Part shown: positions 39,901 through 51,082 of the stretch, piece after piece
Layout of the letters: the number at the start of each line of letters is the position of its first letter
Position numbering within the stretch: position 1 is the first letter of the stretch
Assembly (NCBI GenBank): GCA_965248075.1
Contig: CBDFIL010000001.1
Location: 1-64,000, forward strand
DNA length: 64,000 bases
From: VXNE01 sp965248075
GTDB taxonomy: Bacteria; Pseudomonadota; Gammaproteobacteria; Pseudomonadales; Azotimanducaceae
Direction: 5' to 3'
The notes under the pieces: model-generated
Seen by the model: only the letters and a program-made list of their open reading frames with translations
Database searches by the model: none
What the model was told of the DNA's origin: nothing
Made by a program: the position numbers and the translations under genes

Positions 39901-42900
39901 CGACGTGGACCTGCCGACGCTGACGCTGGCGCTGGACCACAGCTCGATCGGCGAGAACGGCGGCGTGGCCGCGGTGACGGCGAGCCTGAGCGGGGCGTCG
40001 AGCGAGGCGACCACGGTGACGGTGACGGCGGCGCCGGACGCGCCGGCGGTGGCGACTGACTTTACGCTGACGGGATCGACCCTGACGATCGCCGCCGGCG
40101 ACACCGACAGCACCGGCACGGTGACGATCACCGGGGTGGACAACGCCGTGGACGCCGCGGACAAGACGGTGACGGTGTCGGGCAGCGCCAGCGGCGGCAA
40201 CGGCGTGGACCATCCGGGCACCGCCACGCTGACCCTGAGCGACGACGACGGGCCGCCGACCGGGATCGCGCTGGAGCTGAGCGACGCGTCCGGGACCGCG
40301 CTGAGCGAGCTGGACGAGGACGCCGGGGCGACCACGGTGACGGTGACGGCGACGGCGACCGGCGGCATGGCCTTCGCCGCGGACACCAACGTGACGATCT
40401 CGGTGACCGGCAGCGGGGCGGCCGCGGCGGTGGACTTCGACACCGTGAGCGATTTCACGATCGCCTTCTCGGCCGGCGCGGCCTCGGCCGAGGGCACCTT
40501 CACCCTGACCCCGACCGACGACGCGGTGCACGAGGCCGACGAGACGGTCACGGTGTCGGGCGAGTCGGGGACCCTGACGATCCCGGACGCGACGCTGACC
40601 CTCAAAGACGACGTGGACCTGCCGACGCTGACGCTGGCGCTGGACCACAGCTCGATCGGCGAGAACGGCGGCGTGGCCGCGGTGACGGCGAGCCTGAGCG
40701 GGGCGTCGAGCGAGGCGACCACGGTGACGGTGACGGCGGCGCCGGACGCGCCGGCGGTGGCGACTGACTTTACGCTGACGGGATCGACCCTGACGATCGC
40801 CGCCGGCGACACCGACAGCACCGGCACGGTGACGATCACCGGGGTGGACAACGCCGTGGACGCCGCGGACAAGACGGTGACGGTGTCGGGCAGCGCCAGC
40901 GGCGGCAACGGCGTGGACCATCCGGGCACCGCCACGCTGACCCTGAGCGACGACGACGGGCCGCCGACCGGGATCGCGCTGGAGCTGAGCGACGCGTCCG
41001 GGACCGCGCTGAGCGAGCTGGACGAGGACGCCGGGGCGACCACGGTGACGGTGACGGCGACGGCGACCGGCGGCATGGCCTTCGCCGCGGACACCAACGT
41101 GACGATCTCGGTGACCGGCAGCGGGGCGGCCGCGGCGGTGGACTTCGACACCGTGAGCGATTTCACGATCGCCTTCTCGGCCGGCGCGGCCTCGGCCGAG
41201 GGCACCTTCACCCTGACCCCGACCGACGACGCGGTGCACGAGGCCGACGAGACGGTCACGGTGTCGGGCGAGTCGGGGACCCTGACGATCCCGGACGCGA
41301 CGCTGACCCTCAAAGACGACGTGGACCTGCCGACGCTGACGCTGGCGCTGGACCACAGCTCGATCGGCGAGAACGGCGGCGTGGCCGCGGTGACGGCGAG
41401 CCTGAGCGGGGCGTCGAGCGAGGCGACCACGGTGACGGTGACGGCGGCGCCGGACGCGCCGGCGGTGGCGACTGACTTTACGCTGACGGGATCGACCCTG
41501 ACGATCGCCGCCGGCGACACCGACAGCACCGGCACGGTGACGATCACCGGGGTGGACAACGCCGTGGACGCCGCGGACAAGACGGTGACGGTGTCGGGCA
41601 GCGCCAGCGGCGGCAACGGCGTGGACCATCCGGGCACCGCCACGCTGACCCTGAGCGACGACGACGGGCCGCCGACCGGGATCGCGCTGGAGCTGAGCGA
41701 CGCGTCCGGGACCGCGCTGAGCGAGCTGGACGAGGACGCCGGGGCGACCACGGTGACGGTGACGGCGACGGCGACCGGCGGCATGGCCTTCGCCGCGGAC
41801 ACCAACGTGACGATCTCGGTGACCGGCAGCGGGGCGGCCGCGGCGGTGGACTTCGACACCGTGAGCGATTTCACGATCGCCTTCTCGGCCGGCGCGGCCT
41901 CGGCCGAGGGCACCTTCACCCTGACCCCGACCGACGACGCGGTGCACGAGGCCGACGAGACGGTCACGGTGTCGGGCGAGTCGGGGACCCTGACGATCCC
42001 GGACGCGACGCTGACCCTCAAAGACGACGTGGACCTGCCGACGCTGACGCTGGCGCTGGACCACAGCTCGATCGGCGAGAACGGCGGCGTGGCCGCGGTG
42101 ACGGCGAGCCTGAGCGGGGCGTCGAGCGAGGCGACCACGGTGACGGTGACGGCGGCGCCGGACGCGCCGGCGGTGGCGACTGACTTTACGCTGACGGGAT
42201 CGACCCTGACGATCGCCGCCGGCGACACCGACAGCACCGGCACGGTGACGATCACCGGGGTGGACAACGCCGTGGACGCCGCGGACAAGACGGTGACGGT
42301 GTCGGGCAGCGCCAGCGGCGGCAACGGCGTGGCCGATCCGGGCACCGCGACGCTGACCCTGAGCGACGACGACGGGCCGCCGACGGCGCCGGCCAACTTC
42401 AGAGCGACGGCGGGCGACGCGCGGGTGACGCTGACCTGGGACACCGCCGGCGACGACAGCATCACGGGCTGGCAGTACTGGCAGAAGGCCGGCGCGGGCG
42501 CCTACGGCGACTGGACGGCGATCGGCGGCAGTCACGCGGGCACCACCGCGCACGCGGTGGCGCCGCTGGTGAACGGCACCGCCTACACCTTCCAGGTGCG
42601 GGCGGCGAACACGGCCGGCAACGGCGCACCTTCGGTGGAGCGCACCGCCACGCCGAGGGCCGGCAACAACCCGCCGACGGTGGCGGCGCCGCTCGCCGAC
42701 CGCACGCTGACCGAGGGCGCGACGCTGACGGTGGACGTTTCCGCCGCGTTCGACGATCACGACGACGACGACCTGACCTACACGGCGGTCTCGGACACCC
42801 CGGCGGCACTGACCGTGGCGGTGTCGCAGGCGACGCTGACGCTGACCGGGGTGGCGGCCGGCACGGCCACGGTGACGGTGACCGCCAGCGACGGCACGGA

Positions 42901-45900
42901 CTCGGCCTCCGACCCCTTCGCGGTGACGGTGGAGGCGGACACGCAGCCGAGCTTCGCCAGCGGCATCGCCTGACCGGACCTACACGCGCGGCGCCGCGAT
43001 CACGACGCTGACGCTGCCGCTGGCCAGCGGCGGCAACGGCGCGCTGAGCTATTCGCTCACCCCGGCGCCGCCGGCGGGCCTGGTGTTCGACCCGGATGCG
43101 CGCACGCTGAGCGGCACGCCGACGGCGGCCCAGGCGGCGACCGCCTACACCTACACGGCGGTCGACGCCGACGAGGACGCGGCCGGCCAGAGCTTTACCA
43201 TCGAGATACGGGAGTCGGCGTTGGCGACCCAACCACCGCTGGCGCCGGCCAACTTCGCCGCCACGGCGGGCAATGCCAGGGTGACGCTGACCTGGGACAC
43301 CGCGGGCGACGCCAGCATCCTCCGTTGGGAGTACCGGCAGAAGGAAGGCACGCTCGCCTACGGCGACTGGACGGCGATCGGCGGCAGTCACGCGGGCACC
43401 ACCGCGCACGCGGTGGCGCCGCTGGTGAACGGCACCGCCTACACCTTCCGGGTGCGGGCGGCGAACGCGGCCGGCAACGGCGCACGTTCGGTGGAGCGCA
43501 CCGCCACGCCGAGGGCCGGCAACAACCCGCCGACGGTGGCGGCGCCGCTCGCCGACCGCACGCTGACCGAGGGCGCGACGCTGACGGTGGACGTTTCCGC
43601 GCGTTCGACGATCACGACGACGACGACCTGACCTACACGGCGGTCTCGGACACCCCGGCGGCACTGACCGTGGCGGTGTCGCAGGCGACGCTGACGCTGA
43701 CCGGGGTGGCGGCCGGCACGGCCACGGTGACGGTGACCGCCAGCGACGGCGAGGACTCGGCCTCGGACGCCTTCGCGGTGACGGTGGAGGCGGACACGCA
43801 GCCGAGCTTCGCCAGCGACATCGCCGACCGGACCTACACGCGCGGCGCCGCGATCACGACGCTGACGCTGCCGCTGGCCAGCGGCGGCAACGGCGCGCTG
43901 AGCTATTCGCTCACCCCGGCGCCGCCGGCGGGCCTGGTGTTCGACCCGGATGCGCGCACGCTGAGCGGCACGCCGACGGCGGCCCAGGCGGCGATCGCCT
44001 ACACCTACACGGCGGAGGACGCGAACGGCGATGTGGCCAGCCGCGGCTTCAGCATCGCGGTGACGGCGACGACGCCGGCGGCGCCGGCCAACTTCGCCGC
44101 CACGGCGGGCAATGCCAGGGTGACGCTGACCTGGGACACCGCGGGCGACGCCAGCATCCTCCGCTGGGAGTACCGGCAGAAGGAAGGCACGCTCGCCTAC
44201 GGCGACTGGACGGCGATCGGCGGCAGTCACGCGGGCACCACCGCGCACGCGGTGGCGCCGCTGGTGAACGGCACCGCCTACACCTTCCGGGTGCGGGCGG
44301 CGAACGCGGCCGGCAACGGCGCACGTTCGGTGGAGCGCACCGCCACGCCGAGGGCCGGCAACAACCCGCCGACGGTGGCGGCGCCGCTCGCCGACCGCAC
44401 GCTGACCGAGGGCGCGACGCTGACGGTGGACGTTTCCGCGGCATTCGACGATCACGACGACGACGACCTGACCTACACGGCGGTCTCGGACACCCCGGCG
44501 GCACTGACCGTGGCGGTGTCGCAGGCGACGCTGACGCTGACCGGGGTGGCGGCCGGCACGGCCACGGTGACGGTGACCGCCAGCGACGGCACGGACTCGG
44601 CCTCGGACGCCTTCGCGGTGACGGTGGAGGCGGACACGCAGCCGAGCTTCGCCAGCGACATCGCCGACCGGACCTACACGCGCGGCGCCGCGATCACGAC
44701 GCTGACGCTGCCGCTGGCCAGCGGCGGCAACGGCGCGCTGGCCTATTCGCTCACCCCGGCGCCGCCGGCGGGCCTGGTGTTCGACCCGGCGGCGCGCACG
44801 CTGAGCGGCACGCCGACGGCGGCCCAGGCGGCGACCGCCTACATCTACACGGCCGAGGACGCGGACGGCGACGTGGCCAGCCGCGGCTTCAGCATCGCGG
44901 TGACGGCGACGACGCCGTCGGCGCCGGCCAACTTCGTCGCGACGGCGGGCGACGCGCGGGTGACGCTGACCTGGAACACCGCCGGCGACCCCAGCATCCT
45001 CCGCTGGGAGTACCGGCGGAAGGAAGGCGGGCTCGAATACGGCGACTGGACGCCGATCGGCGGCAGCGGCCCGGGCACCACCGCGCACGCGGTGGCGCCG
45101 CTGGTGAACGGCACCGCCTACACCTTCCGGGTGCGGGCGGCGAACACGGCCGGCAACGGCGCGGCATCGCAGGAGGAGAGCGCCACGCCGAGGGCCGGCA
45201 ACAACCCGCCGACGGTGGCGGCGCCGCTCGCCGACCGCACGCTGACCGTCGGCGCGACGCTGACGGTGGACGTTTCCGCGACGTTCGACGACCACGACGG
45301 CGACGCGCTGAGCTATTCGGGGACCTCGGACGACGCGGCGAAGGCGAGCGTGACGGTGTCGCAGGCGACGCTGACGCTGACCGGGGTGGCGGCCGGCACG
45401 GCCACCGTGACGGTGACCGCCAGCGACGGCGAGGACTCGGCCTCCGACCCCTTCGCGGTGACGGTGGAGGCGGACACGCAGCCGAGCTTCGCCACCGACA
45501 TCGCCGACCGGACCTACACGCGCGGCGCCGCGATCACGACGCTGACGCTGCCGCTGGCCAGCGGCGGCAACGGCGCGCTGAGCTATTCGCTCACCCCGGC
45601 GCCGCCGGCGGGCCTGGTGTTCGACCCGGATGCGCGCACGCTGAGCGGCACGCCGACGGCGGCCCAGGCGGCGACCGCCTACACCTACAGGGCCGAGGAC
45701 GCGGACGGCGATGTGGCCGGCCAGAGCTTTACCATCGAGGTGACGGCGGAGAATATTCCACTGACGGTGGTTTCCTTCCAGGACTCGACCTACACGGCGA
45801 CGGAGGGCGGCATGGCCGCCACGATTACAGTGCACCTGAGTCAGGCCAGGAATGAGGAGTTGGCGATCCCGATCCGCGTGACGCGACCGGAGACGACCGA

Positions 45901-48853
45901 AGTCGGCGACTATACGGTTGAGGGATTGGAGGATTGGGATGCCCACGCGGGGACTGGAACGCTCACCTTTTCGGCCAACGCAACGCAACAGACGTGGAGC
46001 ATTGCGGCCAACCACGATGGGGACGGGGACGACGAGACGCTGGAGGTGGGGTTTGGGGAGCTGTCTGAGCTGGTGGTGGCAGGGGAACCGGCCGTGGCGA
46101 CGGTGACGCTCAAGGACAAGGGAATGGTGGCATTGAAGATGAGCTTCGGGCAGCCGAAGTACACGGTGTCGGAAGGCCAGCAGGTCAACATCGACATGAA
46201 GATGTCGCCGGCGGCGGACCGGCGGGTGGAAGTGCCGCTGGCGATCGGACCCTCAGGAGGGGCCACGGAACAGGACTATGGGGCAATGCCGGCGTCAGTG
46301 GTGTTCGAGGAAGGCGAAAGTCAGAGGACGATTTCCGTAGCGGCAACAAAGGATGAAGTGAACGATCCCGGCGAGGGGATTGTGCTGAGCCCGGGCGGGT
46401 TGCCGGAGATGGTGAGTACGGGCGATCCCGCGTCGACCCAGGTGCACTTCATGCAGCGGCGCTCGGAGGAGCAGTTTTCGCAAACGCAGGAGGCGATGCT
46501 GGCAGTGGTCGCGCGCTCGATGGCGGAGAGCGCGCAGACGGCAATAGAAGGTCGATTTGAGCGGCATCGGCAGTGGAGTCATCTGGGGTCGTCGGGAGGG
46601 GCGGCGTCCACACCATCGCCGGCGCACGACGACAGAACCACGACTCCGAGCCGAGGGGAGTCCGAGTGGATCCGCAGCGAGGGCGCCGGCGGCGAAGCGG
46701 CAGAAGGCTCCTTGGTGCACAACACCCGGGGTGCAGCCAAAACCAACGCAGCAACGGAATCGGGCTGGAATTCCGGCAATCCCGAACCGGGCACGCCAGG
46801 ATCGTGGCTGCGGAGTTTCTCCTTGGGATCCTTAGGGAACCTCGGACGCTCCGACCCAACCGACCTGGGCGTCGCTCCCGGCTCCGGTACGAAGCCGAGT
46901 GGGGGGGTCTACGGGCAGGATCGACGCCATGGGTCCGGGGTCGGAAACGCGCCGCCCGGACCGGGACCGGAGGACTTCCCGGGGACGAGGGATGGAGAAC
47001 TCAGCCTTTCCGGGGTCTCCTTCGAGATGGCCCTGGGAGAGCGTGAGCAGGAGACGAGCTGGGTTCCGGTGTTGTGGGGACAGGGGGATCTGCAGCACTT
47101 CAACGGGGACCTGACACGGCTTGGGATGGACTATCGAGGCGGTCTCGATGCCGCTCACGTCGGGCTGGATCTGTATGCCAACGACAGGATGCTCGCTGGG
47201 CTGTCGTTCATGCGCAGTTGGGGCGACATGGATTACACCGACGATGGAATAGATGGCGTGCTTGCGAGTCGCATGGACACGGTTCACCCGTATGTGTACT
47301 GGCAGCCGAACGCACGGGTGGACGTGTGGGGCATTGGCGGCTTGGGAGCGGGTGAAGTGGATGTCGAAGAGCCGGGCCGCGCGCATAACTTCGATGCCGA
47401 CTTCCGGATGTTCGCCGGGGGAGTGAGGGCGGTACTGAGCCGGCGCGGCAACAACGAATTGGGGCTACGGGCGGATGCGTTCACGGCGCAACTGCAGACC
47501 GATGCCCTGGAGGACATCGCGAAGGTGAGCGGTCAGGCCCACCGGGGTCGCTTGATGCTGGAATGGGTGCACAACCGGGCGCTGTCAGCGGGGCGATCGC
47601 TGAGTCTGAAGGCGGAGGTCGGCGGTCGTTTCGACGGGGGCGACGCGGATCGGGGCAGCGGTGTGGAAACCGGTTTCCGTCTGGCGTACCTGGATGCGAT
47701 CCATGGACTGGACGTGGCGCTGCACGGGCGCATGCTGGTGGTGCACGAAAGCGACTACCGGGACTGGGGAGCGGCCGTGCAGGCGAGTTGGGACCCGGGT
47801 GAGAAGCAGCGCGGGTTCCGGGGGTCGCTGATGTCCTCGTGGGGTCAGGACGGAGGCGGCCGAACGACGCTGTGGGACAACGCGGCGGCCGTCACCCGTC
47901 CCGTAGGGACGGGTGCGCTGGGGCTCGGTACCGCCTTTCGGATGCAGAGTGAGGTGGCCTACGGCGGCATGAAGGCACCGGGCTTGGCGGGTCTGCTGAC
48001 GCCGTATAGCCGGCTGCGCTGGGCCGGACAGGGCCGGGAGGTAGCCCTGGGAGCGTCCTGGAACCCGGCCGAGAGCCGGCAATCCGCCCTGCCCCTGACG
48101 ATTGAGCTGGAAGCTCTGAGACGCGAAAATAGAACAGATCCCTCACACCACGAGCTTTTGCTGCGTGTATCGATTCCCTTGGGCGGCTCGACGGGGGTCA
48201 TGCCCACGGCGGACGGCACGAGGCAGGAGGCGACCTTTGTAGGACAAGGGACACCCCGGGGGGCCGCCGAGTCCCATGCCGACAACGTGGGGGCCACTGC
48301 CGCTGCTCCGGAGCTCCCCGCTGCGCCGGCCAGCGCCCGACAACCGGATACGAAACTCCCCCCGGAACCGGTGGCGACCGAACAGGCCTTGCCTGCTTCG
48401 CAGCCCTCGAGCGCTTCGGTCTGGCCGCAAGACGGGTCGCCCCAGGCAAAGGCCACAACCCCTCTGCCGGGCTCCACGGTCGCGCCCGGCAGAGGCCTCG
48501 TTGTTCAACTGGGCGCCTTTCGGAGCTATGAGAAATCTGCACGGTTCACCGACCAGCTACGGCAAGCAGGGTATGCCGCCCGCACAGTCCACGGCAGCGA
48601 CTACAACCGCGTCGTCGTGGGACCCTTCCCTACCCTCATTGGCGCTGCCGCCGCGCAATCGCAGCTGGACCGACAAGGCCACCGAGGATACGTTCGCCAG
48701 CACCCCGGAGTCCTTGAGCACGGTTCAAGTCAACCGGCAGCTCGCACCGCCGGGCACTGCGTCAGACGGCGCCGCTCGTCCATTGGGGAGACTCTCCGAC
48801 GCCTTCGTGGCCCTTCGACGTCATCGCGCTCTCGTGCAGACGGTCCGCAATGA
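27986..48853 (+). CDS. Giant adhesin 2: about 6955 aa, Calx-beta array, autotransporter-like barrel, SPOR tail; two compensating indels
   Basis: A signal peptide (SVGALLGAAALLLGF, cleavage after SAQAQ) is followed by an anchor-like N-domain (to ~212), FN3 (213-309), cadherin-like repeats, a VCBS-like domain (~526-632, GSFSIAADGVWTYTLDN), further cadherin-like repeats, one Calx-beta-like domain, then 15.5 copies of a 236-residue double Calx-beta unit (1144-4800). FN3/cadherin-like modules, two Calx-beta-like domains, the same barrel as adhesin 1 (about 47020-48190), a proline-rich linker and a SPOR domain (48490-48700) complete it. As read, an extra T at 42971 creates a TGA, so the continuous ORF is 4995 residues. 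A missing C near 43600 returns coding to the original frame. Without the barrel the truncated product would be released. The last ~45 residues beyond the SPOR domain run antisense into the glycosyltransferase relic, so the native stop seems lost. Confidence 0.75.
31415..42383 (+). repeat. 15.5 tandem copies of a 708-bp unit (double Calx-beta)
   Basis: The marker TGACTTTACGCTGACGGG starts at 31561 and recurs every 708 bp to 42181: sixteen copies of the first half-unit and fifteen of the second. Each unit encodes two Calx-beta-like domains, one with TGSTLTIAAGDTDSTGTVTI and one with SDFTIAFSAGAASAEGTFTL. The copies appear identical at DNA level; only the first (DPSS instead of DHSS) and the last (VADPG instead of VDHPG) show edge variants. 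The array is about 11 kb and in frame throughout. Confidence 0.95.
42384..45730 (+). repeat. 840-bp type modules in adhesin 2
   Basis: The same putative-Ig/FN3/cadherin-like units as in adhesin 1, with the marker GACACGCAGCCGAGCTTCGCC near 42937, 43795, 44635 and 45475. The FN3 variants KEGTLAYGDWTAIGGSHAG and ARSVERTATPRAG are found only here; others match adhesin 1 closely. Confidence 0.85.
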
Positions 48854-49794
48854 CACGCCAGTCATACTGCAGCGCGCGCCGCCGGCACTCGGCCCGGTTC
48901 ACTTTGAGGGCGGTCGCGACCGCCTCCTCGAGATCCTCGTCCAGCGCACCCGTGTCAGGCGTCACAACATCGACAGGCCCCGTGACCGGATAGGCCGCAA
49001 TCGGCGTGCCGCATGCCATCGCTTCCAACGGGACCAGCCCGAACGTATCCGTACGCGAGGGAAAGACGAACACATCCGCATCCGCGTAACACGCAACCAA
49101 CTCCGCCGCCCGCCGGTAGCCAGCCATCGCGCCGACGGGTACTTGCGCTCGAGTTCGGCCCGCTGCGGACCGTCTCCCACCATAATGTTCTCGGCGTCGA
49201 TGTCGAGCTTCAGGAAGGCCTCGACGTTCTTCTCCACGGCGACCCGGCCGACGTACAGCAGCCGGGGTTTCGCGCGCGGTTCACGGGGCATCGGGCGGAA
49301 CAGTTCCGTGTCCACACCCCGTCCCCACACGACCAGATCGGACAGTCCCTGCTCCTCGAGTTCCCGTCGATGGCTCTCCGTGGTAACGAGCGTCCGTAAG
49401 GCCGGTCGGTGGAACCAGCGCATGTATGCGTGGCCCCAGTCCAGCGGGACAGGCAGCCGCTCCGCGACGTACTCCGGGAACTTCGTGTGCAGCGACGTGG
49501 TGAAAGGTAACGCGCGGCGGATCAGGTAGAAGCGTGCGGCGAGGCCCAGCGGTCCCTCCGTCGCGATGTGGACCGCGTCGGGCCGCCAGCGTTGCACCAG
49601 GTCGCCATGCGCCAGGGATTGGCTACCCAGCGGATCTCCGGATAGCCCGGACACGGGAACGTCCGGAACGCGCTCGGCTCGACGACCGCCACCTCCGTCC
49701 CACGCTCCCGCAGCCGCAGGATCACGTTCTTCAGGGTGTTCACCACCCCGTTCGTCTGCGGTTCCCAGGCGTCGGTAACCAGCAGCAGCTTCAT
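48762..49794 (-). pseudogene. GT4-type glycosyltransferase, two frameshifts
   Basis: Read in three segments: the N-terminus from ATG 49794 (LLLVTDAWEPQTNGVVNTLK), a middle part (GDLVQRWRPDAVHIATEGPL to LLYVGRVAVEKNVEAFLKLD) and a C-terminus (FVFPSRTDTFGLVPLEAMA), the last being the E-x7-E sugar-nucleotide site. Frames change near 49620 and near 49130. The start overlaps the stop of the phosphatase by ATGA, a strong sign of translational coupling. Family knowledge: such GT4 enzymes next to LpxH-like phosphatases make glycolipids or sugar-phosphates; the acceptor cannot be predicted. Its 3' end is joined to the tail of adhesin 2. Confidence 0.75.
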
Positions 49795-50609
49795 GCCGAG
49801 GCGCGGCTCGGCGCTGCGAAAGGAACGATCGATTCGTCGACGGCAGGAACGGACCAGTCGACGATGGCGAACCGGCCCGCCGCGTCCTCCACCAATGCCG
49901 TACACGACTCCACCCAGTCGCCGCAGTTCATATAGGTCACGTTCTCGTACTCCGTGATTTCCGCGTGGTGGATGTGCCCGCAGACCACACCGTCGAAGCC
50001 CTGTCGACGGCACTGATGCGCCACCATCTCCTCGAAGTCGCTGACGAAGTTGACCGCCTGCTTGACGCGACGCTTGATCCACGCCGACAGCGACCAGTAG
50101 CCGTATCCGAACTTCACCCGGGCGGCATTGAGATACGTGTTCAGCCGCAGCAGCAGGTTGTAGCCGATGTCCCCGAGAAACGCCAACCGGCGGTGGTACC
50201 GGGTAATCACGTCGAACTGGTCGCCATGCACGACGAGGAGACGTTGTCCCGAGGCGGTCTCGTGCACCGCTCGGTCCACGAGACAGAGATTGCCGATCTC
50301 CATGTCCGAGTACTTGCGCAGGAACTCGTCGTGGTTGCCGGTGACGAACACGATGCGCGTGCCGCGTTTCATCAGGGTGAAGAAGCGGCGCAGTACGTTG
50401 TTGTGGGACTGCGGCCAGTAGAAGGTCGATTTGAGACGCCAGCCGTCGATAATGTCGCCGACGAGGTAGAGCGTCTCGCAGTCGTGTTGTTTCAGGAAAT
50501 TGATGAGGCGATCCGCCTGGCAGCCCTTCGTGCCGGCGTGGATGTCGGAGAGGAAGATGGTCCGGTAGCGGGTTTTCCGCGGTTCGTTCAGTGTGTCCAG
50601 GTACTCCAT
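49791..50609 (-). CDS. LpxH-like metallophosphoesterase
   Basis: A 272-residue calcineurin-like phosphoesterase with all the metal motifs: LSDIHAGTKG, LVGDIIDGW, VTGNHDEF, VVHGDQFD and CGHIHHAE. This set is typical of UDP-2,3-diacylglucosamine diphosphatase-like proteins, which act at the inner face of the membrane, but the divergent C-terminal half means the lipid A substrate is not assured. The start MEYLDTLNEP at 50609 is preferred because the shorter paralogue aligns from the same methionine. It is translationally coupled to the broken glycosyltransferase. A 5' fragment of a second copy lies at 58475-58659. Confidence 0.85.
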   Translation of the reverse strand: MEYLDTLNEPRKTRYRTIFLSDIHAGTKGCQADRLINFLKQHDCETLYLVGDIIDGWRLKSTFYWPQSHNNVLRRFFTLMKRGTRIVFVTGNHDEFLRKYSDMEIGNLCLVDRAVHETASGQRLLVVHGDQFDVITRYHRRLAFLGDIGYNLLLRLNTYLNAARVKFGYGYWSLSAWIKRRVKQAVNFVSDFEEMVAHQCRRQGFDGVVCGHIHHAEITEYENVTYMNCGDWVESCTALVEDAAGRFAIVDWSVPAVDESIVPFAAPSRASA

Positions 50610-50662
50610 GGTGACTCTGCGCTGTAGTTCCGCGAATTCTAGGTCCGGGCGGTGACAGTTCG

Positions 50663-51082
50663 GTGACAGCACTCGAGGTCAGAACGGGCGACATCACGTG
50701 TCAGCAAATCGACGCCATCGTCAACGCCGCGAACACTTCACTGCTCGGCGGCGGCGGGGTCGACGGAGCGATCCACCGCGCCGCGGGACCACGGCTGCTT
50801 GCGGAGTGCCGCACACTCGGCGGCTGCACGACGGGCGATGCCAGGCTGACGCGCGGCTACGACCTGCCGGCGCGCTACGTCATCCACACCGTCGGGCCGG
50901 TCTGGCAGGGCGGCGACCGGGACGAGCCCGAACTGCTCGCGTCGTGCTACCGGCGGAGCTTGGAGGTGGCGAAGGCGCACGGGATCCTGTCCCTCGCCTT
51001 CCCGGCCATCAGCACCGGCGTGTACGTGTATCCGATCGCCGCCGCCGCATCCCGTAGCTCCAGCGGGTCCCGCGCGTGGTAA
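50663..51082 (+). pseudogene. Macrodomain (ADP-ribose-binding) protein, C-terminally truncated
   Basis: From GTG 50663 the protein carries the macrodomain signatures GDITCQQIDAIVNAANTSLL, GGGGVDGAIHRAAG and PAISTGVYVYP. After the last motif (around 51047) the homology to the full-length gene at 58713-59234 stops abruptly and about a dozen unrelated residues follow, because the DNA switches to the 3' end of the helicase relic in opposite orientation. The C-terminal strand and helix are missing, so the fold is probably unstable. It is divergent from the phosphatase gene. Confidence 0.8.

Noticed and set aside
31415..42383. Possible CRISPR or satellite-type array
   Set aside because: The unit is 708 bp, contiguous, without spacers and fully coding; it is a protein-domain repeat.
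30029..42760. 4243-codon and 3701-codon minus-strand frames opposite adhesin 2
   Set aside because: Both are shadows of the 708-bp array: a repeat of 3n length without antisense stops is open for its whole length. The plus frame has the signal peptide, recognisable folds and barrel.
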